A DNA stretch of 33,999 nucleotides, from the IMG/VR virus record IMGVR_UViG_3300035698_006246, positions 1-33,999 of that record, one strand, 5' to 3'. The stretch comes from a virus. The notes under the pieces were generated by a model, which saw nothing but the letters and a program-made list of their open reading frames with translations, was not told the origin of the DNA and did no database searches. Positions 29,353 through 33,999 of the stretch are shown one piece after another (the stretch's first letter is position 1; every line of letters starts with the position of its first letter). The position numbers and the translations under genes are program-made.

Positions 29353-30563
29353 TGGGCGGACTAGTAGATTTTGTAACAGAAGATGTTTTAGGGTTAGGCG
29401 AAGGCGGTAGAGAAGCCGAGAAGACCTTGCGCGAAGGCCAAGCTATATTTGATGAGGTAGGCAGAAACGCCCCAAGACTTCAGGACATGCGTATTGATCC
29501 TGAGATGATGAAGGTGATCGGAGAGCTTGACCCTGAAATGCAACAGGTTGTGCTTCAAGATCCTTCTTTACTTCAAGATATTGTTACCGACCCAAGGCTT
29601 CGGGATGCTCAACTTAATGCCCTTGATGACCTAGTCAACATTGCTGACAACGATGGCTTAGATGCTACCGCAAAAGCTAGGTTGAATCTGGTTAATCGTA
29701 ATGCAGCCACTGAAGAACGGGGCGCACGGGATGCCATTATTCAGAATGCAAACGCTAGGGGTATTGGTGGTTCAGGCTTAGAATTAGCGCAAAAACTTAT
29801 TTCAAATCAAGGCAGTGCTTCTCGTCGGTCAGATCAATCATTTGATGCGGCTGCTGAGGCAGAACAAAGAGCTTTGCAAGCGATCATGAGCAGTGGTCAA
29901 TTGGGCGGTCAGATTCGTGGCCAAGACTTCGATCAAGATTCTCGAGTCGCAGCGGCTGGGGATGCGATCAACAGATTTAATGCAGCCAACCGAAATACGG
30001 TGAATGCTGGGAATGTTGGGGCTAACAATCGTGCAGCAGAATTAAACTTAACCAACAAACAACGTGTGGCAGATACCAATGTAGGTATTGGCAATGCGAA
30101 CAAAGAGCGCAACTCAAACTTGAGACAGCAAATGTTTGATAACGACTTGAATGTTGCGGCTGGACGTACAGGGAATTTAAACGCTATTGCAGGGGCTCAA
30201 CAGTCTGCTGGTCAATCTCGTGATGACTTCTTGGGTGCTGGTATGCAGGCTGGGGGAGCAGCTCTTGCGGCTTCCGATGAGAGAGTCAAAGAGAATGTTG
30301 GTGATGGCAACGTCGACGTTCAAGGCTTCTTGGATTCTATCAGTGCGAAGAACTTCAACTTTAAAGATGAAGATCGCTTTGGCGAAGGTAAGCAAGTTGG
30401 AGTTATGGCTCAAGACTTTGAGAAAACACCTGTTGGATCAACGATGGTCGAAGAAGGTGATGATGGGGTCAAACGTATTAACTTTGGTAAGGGCGCAGGG
30501 GTTCTATTTGCAACCCTGTCTGATTTACATGAACGAGTGAAGGAGATCGAAGGCCGTGGATAG
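29352..30563 (+). CDS. Helical virion protein with S74 self-cleaving chaperone domain
   Basis: Of 403 residues, the first 300 are Asn/Asp/Ala/Gln-rich helix (ARLNLVNRNAATEERGARDA). The last 96 are a peptidase S74 intramolecular chaperone domain, beginning SDERVKENV with Ser308 and Lys313 as the dyad and continuing KQVGVMAQDFEKTPVG and LHERVKEIEGRG. S74 domains trimerise fibre stalks and then cut themselves off after folding. A helical, not beta-helical, passenger is unusual. The GTG of the next gene overlaps its end. Confidence 0.8.
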   Translation: MGGLVDFVTEDVLGLGEGGREAEKTLREGQAIFDEVGRNAPRLQDMRIDPEMMKVIGELDPEMQQVVLQDPSLLQDIVTDPRLRDAQLNALDDLVNIADNDGLDATAKARLNLVNRNAATEERGARDAIIQNANARGIGGSGLELAQKLISNQGSASRRSDQSFDAAAEAEQRALQAIMSSGQLGGQIRGQDFDQDSRVAAAGDAINRFNAANRNTVNAGNVGANNRAAELNLTNKQRVADTNVGIGNANKERNSNLRQQMFDNDLNVAAGRTGNLNAIAGAQQSAGQSRDDFLGAGMQAGGAALAASDERVKENVGDGNVDVQGFLDSISAKNFNFKDEDRFGEGKQVGVMAQDFEKTPVGSTMVEEGDDGVKRINFGKGAGVLFATLSDLHERVKEIEGRG

Positions 30564-31629
30564 AGAAATGGAAATGCAGGCTCTGCAAGACTTGCTAGAT
30601 CAAGACTTCAGTGAAGGTGCTCGTCAAGAAGCTGGCAAACAAGAGTTATCAACCAAACAAAAGATTGGTATGGCTTTGGCTGGCCTTGGGGATTCAGTCA
30701 GTGCGGGTTTTGGTAAAGGCGGTAAGGGGAATACTTTGCAGTCAATTATCGCTGGTCAAGCTAAAGAGAAGGCGGGGAAGCTCGCCAACTTTGATGACAA
30801 GCGCAAGGAACTCGTTCGTCAAAAGATCATGGCCAAGCAACAAGGATTCAGTGCTGACCAAGCACAAGCGGGGCGTGACTTTAGTGGGGCTCAAGCCGAC
30901 AAAGGTCGTGATTTCCAAGAAGGCCAATCGGATAAAAGCAGAGCATTCCAAGGTGAGCAGGCTGACAAAGGAAGATCTTTCCAAGCTGGACAAAACGACA
31001 AGAACCGAGAAATCGGACGTGAGAAGATCGAAGCTTCAAAGGCTGCCAAGGTTAATGAGAATGCTGGCAAGGTTAGCGAAAAGAACAATAAATTCATTCG
31101 AGACGTTCGCAACGATGTTCAGAAAAAGGGATCTTTCAAAGCAGCACAGGCAGCATATAAAGGCTTGCACCTGGTTAAGAAGTTTACCAAGAATCCAAAC
31201 GGGTTTACTGATTACGGTACCTTGATGGCAGCTCTTAAATCCATGCAGGGCGATGAATCTGTCATTCGTGAAGCTGAATTGCGCCAAGGGCAGAATGCTG
31301 CAAGCATGTTCACCAAAGGGCGTAATGCTATTCAGAGTGCGATTAACGGTAAGAAGTTATCACCTGAGCAACGTAACCAAATTGAACAGGCTTTACAATT
31401 CGCATCTGCTATTTCTTTAGACCTTCATAACGCAGAGATTGAACCTATCAAGAAGCAAGTTGAGTCTATGGGTCTTCCCCAAGATCAAATTTTTGCAGAG
31501 TTTAAAACTATCTACGGCGTTGATCCTAAAGAAGATGACGGCGGGCAAGAGATCCAGCGTAAAACCAAAGATGGTAGGATCGCTATATTTGACGAAAACA
31601 AGAAGTTCTTGAGGTATGCTGATGAGTAA
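30556..31629 (+). CDS. Internal virion protein with hendecad repeats
   Basis: This 357-residue protein starts at GTG 30556. Residues 113-156 consist of four 11-residue repeats (QADKGRDFQEG, QSDKSRAFQGE, QADKGRSFQAG, QNDKNREIGRE). The flanks are charged helices, with a Gly-rich, mildly hydrophobic segment near 37-60. It is a likely ejection protein. The C-terminus carries a small beta element (KTKDGRIAIFDENKKFLRY). The family is not recognised. Confidence 0.6.
   Translation: MDREMEMQALQDLLDQDFSEGARQEAGKQELSTKQKIGMALAGLGDSVSAGFGKGGKGNTLQSIIAGQAKEKAGKLANFDDKRKELVRQKIMAKQQGFSADQAQAGRDFSGAQADKGRDFQEGQSDKSRAFQGEQADKGRSFQAGQNDKNREIGREKIEASKAAKVNENAGKVSEKNNKFIRDVRNDVQKKGSFKAAQAAYKGLHLVKKFTKNPNGFTDYGTLMAALKSMQGDESVIREAELRQGQNAASMFTKGRNAIQSAINGKKLSPEQRNQIEQALQFASAISLDLHNAEIEPIKKQVESMGLPQDQIFAEFKTIYGVDPKEDDGGQEIQRKTKDGRIAIFDENKKFLRYADE
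30892..31023 (+). repeat. Four tandem 33-base repeats encoding 11-residue units
   Basis: The units begin at 30892, 30925, 30958 and 30991. Each encodes Q-x-DK-x-R followed mostly by F-Q. The 11-residue period fits three helical turns per repeat, a hendecad pattern for a straight or right-handed coiled coil. A fainter unit may precede the first. Confidence 0.8.
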
Positions 31630-33463
31630 CCCAACGTTTGATGAAACAGAAGCCGTCGAAGAAGACGTTCCTTTATTTGATGACACCCAGGAAGTTGACT
31701 CTGGTATCTCAAAGACAGAATCAGTTTTAAGGGGAGCATCACAGGGGGCCACGTTTGGTTTTCAAGATGAGTTATCCCCCCACGCTTTTAAAGCCACCGC
31801 CGCTATCGATGATGCTATTGGTGGGCGTCTATCTGGCTTGGCTAGAGATGGTTTAAAAGGGTTGATCCATGGCACATCTGAAGAAGAGCAAGATGCCATG
31901 AGAGCTATTCCAAACGAGCAGCTTCGTGATGAGTTTCGTGCAGACAACAACGCCGCTGAAGAAGCAAATCCAAAGAGTTTTTTAGCAGGTGAGATAGGCG
32001 GTAACCTAGTCACAACGTCCCCTTTACTTGCTTTGTCTGGCGGGGCTTCGGCTTCTTTACAGACAGCAAAAGGGGCCTCTTTACTTGGCGCCGGCATGGG
32101 GGGCTTAAATGCTGCCGGGCTGAGTGAAGCGGAAGAGGCAGATGAGTTATTCAAAGATATTGCTAAAGGGACAGCTCTTGGGGCGTTCTTTGGTGTAGCT
32201 AGTGTTGGTGCAACTAAAGTTGCGGGTGCCTCAGCTAGAGGGCTGAAGAAAGCCGGCGGTAAAGCTTTTGATATGAGTGATGATTTTGTACGTAGAGCCC
32301 TTGGGTTTGAACGTGGCTCAATGAACAAGCTCCGAGGTGGGCAAGATAGAGCAAACAAAATAGGTGGGGTGCTTCGTGAGGCAGGGCTTTTTGATAACGG
32401 GATCAAGCCTGAAAACATGAAACAACAGTTACTTAAAATGGGGGATGATGTTGGGGTCATCATAAGTGAGACTTACAATAATAGCGCATTAGGTAGAGTC
32501 TCTGCCGTTTCCAAGAACAGGTTGGTCGGTCGTATTGAAAAGGAAGTGGGGTCCAAACTCCGTGGACGAGCTCTCCGTGGGGCTGAAGAAAACATGCTCG
32601 ACAGGGCTATTCAAGATGTCACTAAGCATGCCGACCCTAGCGGTAATGTTACGTTAAAAGGCCTTTGGCAAATGAAAAAAGAGATTGGTGATTTTGCTTA
32701 TGGCAAAGGCGCTAACCTAGAGAACCGAGAAGCTGCCAAGAGAGTTTGGCAAGTTATAGCTGATACCCTAGATGAATCGATTGAAACCTCTAGCGGTAAG
32801 GGGACTTCAGTTGCGTTGAAAAAAGCTAACGAACTATACAATGCTACTCGAGAAGGTTTAAAAGTTTTAGATGTACGAATTAATCGTAAGGCAGGCAACA
32901 AGCTATTTGGCCTTACGGATGTGATTGCTGGGGGTGCTGCTTTCGGTGCTACCGGTGGTGGAGCTGGACCTGTTATTGCAACAGTTATAGCGAAAAAAGC
33001 AGGTGAAGAGTTTGGTGCACAAATCGGTGCAAAGACCATGGCGACTGTTGGCAAGCAGCTTAGTACGCCGCTGCTACAAAAGATTCTATCACAGCCAGAG
33101 TTACTGGGGAAGTTTGCCGCTCCCTTAACCAAGGCCGCCCAACGCGGGCCACTGTCATTAATGGCAGCCCATATGGTGCTAACAAAGAACAACCGGGATT
33201 ATAAGAAGAAATACGCGTCAGTTGAAAGAAGCTTAACTAAGGAAACTAAACAAAAAGTCGATTCGACTCCCAAAGGGGACCCACTTACTGAGGTGATGAC
33301 TACCAACCCCAAGGCTATGGGTAAGTATACTAAGGTCCTTCAGGATGCTCAAAAGAAAGGGGGCAACGCCGCTGCCGCAACACACTTTCTCATGATGCAA
33401 AAGGATGATGATTACAGACGTCAATTTGAAGCTGCAAGCGGAAGAGATAGGGATAATGAATGA
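31622..33463 (+). CDS. Large internal virion (ejection) protein with membrane-active segments
   Basis: This is 613 residues from ATG 31622, with GAGG at seven bases; ATG 31616 is too close to it. The N-terminus is acidic. Glycine/alanine-rich hydrophobic segments occur at about residues 115-165, 180-210 and 435-470 (for example GGAAFGATGGGAGPVIATVI). This composition is typical of ejection proteins that insert into the host membrane to form a DNA channel, such as P22 gp16. There is no lytic transglycosylase motif that I can see. Family by composition. Confidence 0.65.
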   Translation: MSNPTFDETEAVEEDVPLFDDTQEVDSGISKTESVLRGASQGATFGFQDELSPHAFKATAAIDDAIGGRLSGLARDGLKGLIHGTSEEEQDAMRAIPNEQLRDEFRADNNAAEEANPKSFLAGEIGGNLVTTSPLLALSGGASASLQTAKGASLLGAGMGGLNAAGLSEAEEADELFKDIAKGTALGAFFGVASVGATKVAGASARGLKKAGGKAFDMSDDFVRRALGFERGSMNKLRGGQDRANKIGGVLREAGLFDNGIKPENMKQQLLKMGDDVGVIISETYNNSALGRVSAVSKNRLVGRIEKEVGSKLRGRALRGAEENMLDRAIQDVTKHADPSGNVTLKGLWQMKKEIGDFAYGKGANLENREAAKRVWQVIADTLDESIETSSGKGTSVALKKANELYNATREGLKVLDVRINRKAGNKLFGLTDVIAGGAAFGATGGGAGPVIATVIAKKAGEEFGAQIGAKTMATVGKQLSTPLLQKILSQPELLGKFAAPLTKAAQRGPLSLMAAHMVLTKNNRDYKKKYASVERSLTKETKQKVDSTPKGDPLTEVMTTNPKAMGKYTKVLQDAQKKGGNAAAATHFLMMQKDDDYRRQFEAASGRDRDNE

Positions 33464-33738
33464 AGAACGCGAAAGCATTGTACACGATGTTCGACTGGGA
33501 ATCGTTGTGCTCGCAGAGACTTGCTTATGAACCAGAAAATTATCGCTTCCCCAGATTGGTTCCAATTGAGTGCCCAAACGTACTACATTTCAATTCTCAA
33601 ACCGACGAGCCTAGAATGTGCCTGTCCAAACTATGGGACGATAAACTAGTATTCGCATTTGGGGATAGATTGAGAAGAGTGGTTCGCTGTCAAGTATGTG
33701 GCTGGTCAGGGACTAGAGCTTTGGGAAAGGATGATTAA
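33460..33738 (+). CDS. Zinc-ribbon-like small protein
   Basis: The 92-residue protein ends in a CxxC knuckle (VRCQVCGWSG, Cys77 and Cys80) with further cysteines at about 17, 38 and 54 that could complete a zinc site. It is coupled by overlap to the ejection gene upstream and to the receiver-like gene downstream. A zinc-binding late activator of the Ogr kind is one possibility; an assembly factor is another. There is no direct evidence for either. Confidence 0.6.
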   Translation: MKNAKALYTMFDWESLCSQRLAYEPENYRFPRLVPIECPNVLHFNSQTDEPRMCLSKLWDDKLVFAFGDRLRRVVRCQVCGWSGTRALGKDD

Positions 33739-33999
33739 TGTTACAAGCTTCAGAGGTTAAAGAATTCCGTACAGTACCGCAAAGAACTAGGAAACGTAAG
33801 ACAAGTTTTGTATTGTTGTCTCAGAACAAGAAGACAGCTAGAACGATAAACGAGTCTTTCGAGTCATGCAAGATTAACAACAAGTTTGTTAATAAAAGTT
33901 CAGTATCAGATTTGAGTCTACGCCCCCAAGATATTAACAGTACGCAAGTAGTGTTGATTGACGCGGACGCTTACCCCGACAAATGGGTTGAGATGGTCC
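33738..33999 (+). CDS. Receiver-like domain protein, N-terminal part (continues at base 1)
   Basis: ATG 33738 overlaps the stop of the upstream gene. The frame stays open to the window end and is continuous with 1-327, since the last 127 bases equal the first 127. The N-terminal 22 residues are very basic, then TSFVLLSQNKKTARTI forms the first strand and helix of the receiver-like fold. The acidic residues expected after the first strand are absent. See the entry at 1-327 for the rest. Confidence 0.75.
   Translation, partial: MLQASEVKEFRTVPQRTRKRKTSFVLLSQNKKTARTINESFESCKINNKFVNKSSVSDLSLRPQDINSTQVVLIDADAYPDKWVEMV
33873..33999. repeat. Terminal direct repeat, right copy
   Basis: These bases are identical to 1-127. 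They mark contig closure and should be counted once when the genome is numbered. Confidence 0.95.

Noticed and set aside
31762-32463. Long minus-strand frame over the large ejection protein
   Set aside because: It is rich in Ser, Pro and Ala, a mirror of the Gly/Ala-rich plus-strand gene, with no promoter or ribosome site.

Overview
The window is an essentially complete tailed-phage genome of about 33.87 kb. The first 127 bases are repeated exactly at the end (1-127 = 33873-33999), and one gene runs across the join (33738 to the end, continuing at 1-327). The contig therefore closes into a circle. The gene set points to a short-tailed (podovirus-like) phage: large terminase, portal, scaffold, major capsid protein, two T7-type tail-tube proteins, then large helical glycine/alanine-rich proteins resembling ejection proteins. 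There is no long tape-measure gene and no sheath gene. A two-component spanin set and a lipoprotein with a lipobox imply a Gram-negative host. I recognise no integrase, DNA polymerase or RNA polymerase.

Layout in map order. 33.46-2.14 kb: a zinc-ribbon-like protein, a degenerate receiver-domain protein, two membrane proteins and the lysis cassette (M15 endolysin, holin, overlapping inner and outer spanins). 2.15-4.0 kb: small genes of unknown role under operator-bearing promoters. 4.0-5.8 kb: a 529-residue virion surface protein and a small partner. 5.83-7.2 kb: a winged-helix replication initiator with a candidate origin inside the gene, and a probable helicase loader. 7.2-7.43 kb: a Cro-like repressor. 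7.5-9.3 kb: RecT and a RecE-like exonuclease. 9.34-12.6 kb: small early genes, including a lipoprotein with a metzincin zinc motif, a DUF551 protein, RusA and tRNA-Gln(UUG). 12.65-14.35 kb: small genes and the only convincing minus-strand gene. 14.65-31.6 kb and on to 33.46 kb: packaging, capsid, tail and ejection genes, all on the plus strand.

Two regulatory codes stand out. The first is a 13-bp dyad, consensus TAGCA-N3-TGCTA, at seven places, nearly always overlapping a promoter -10 box. One copy lies directly in front of the Cro-like gene, so that 70-residue protein is the obvious candidate ligand. At most of these promoters the predicted transcription start coincides with the ATG and no Shine-Dalgarno is visible, suggesting leaderless mRNAs. 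The second is the 9-mer TAACAGATA, found six times on the plus strand, always at a gene end and just before genes that are mainly structural (surface protein, portal, scaffold, capsid, ejection). It is a candidate late promoter or activator site. A third, local dyad sits at the start of the replication gene, and its half-sites recur inside that gene, consistent with an autoregulated initiator.
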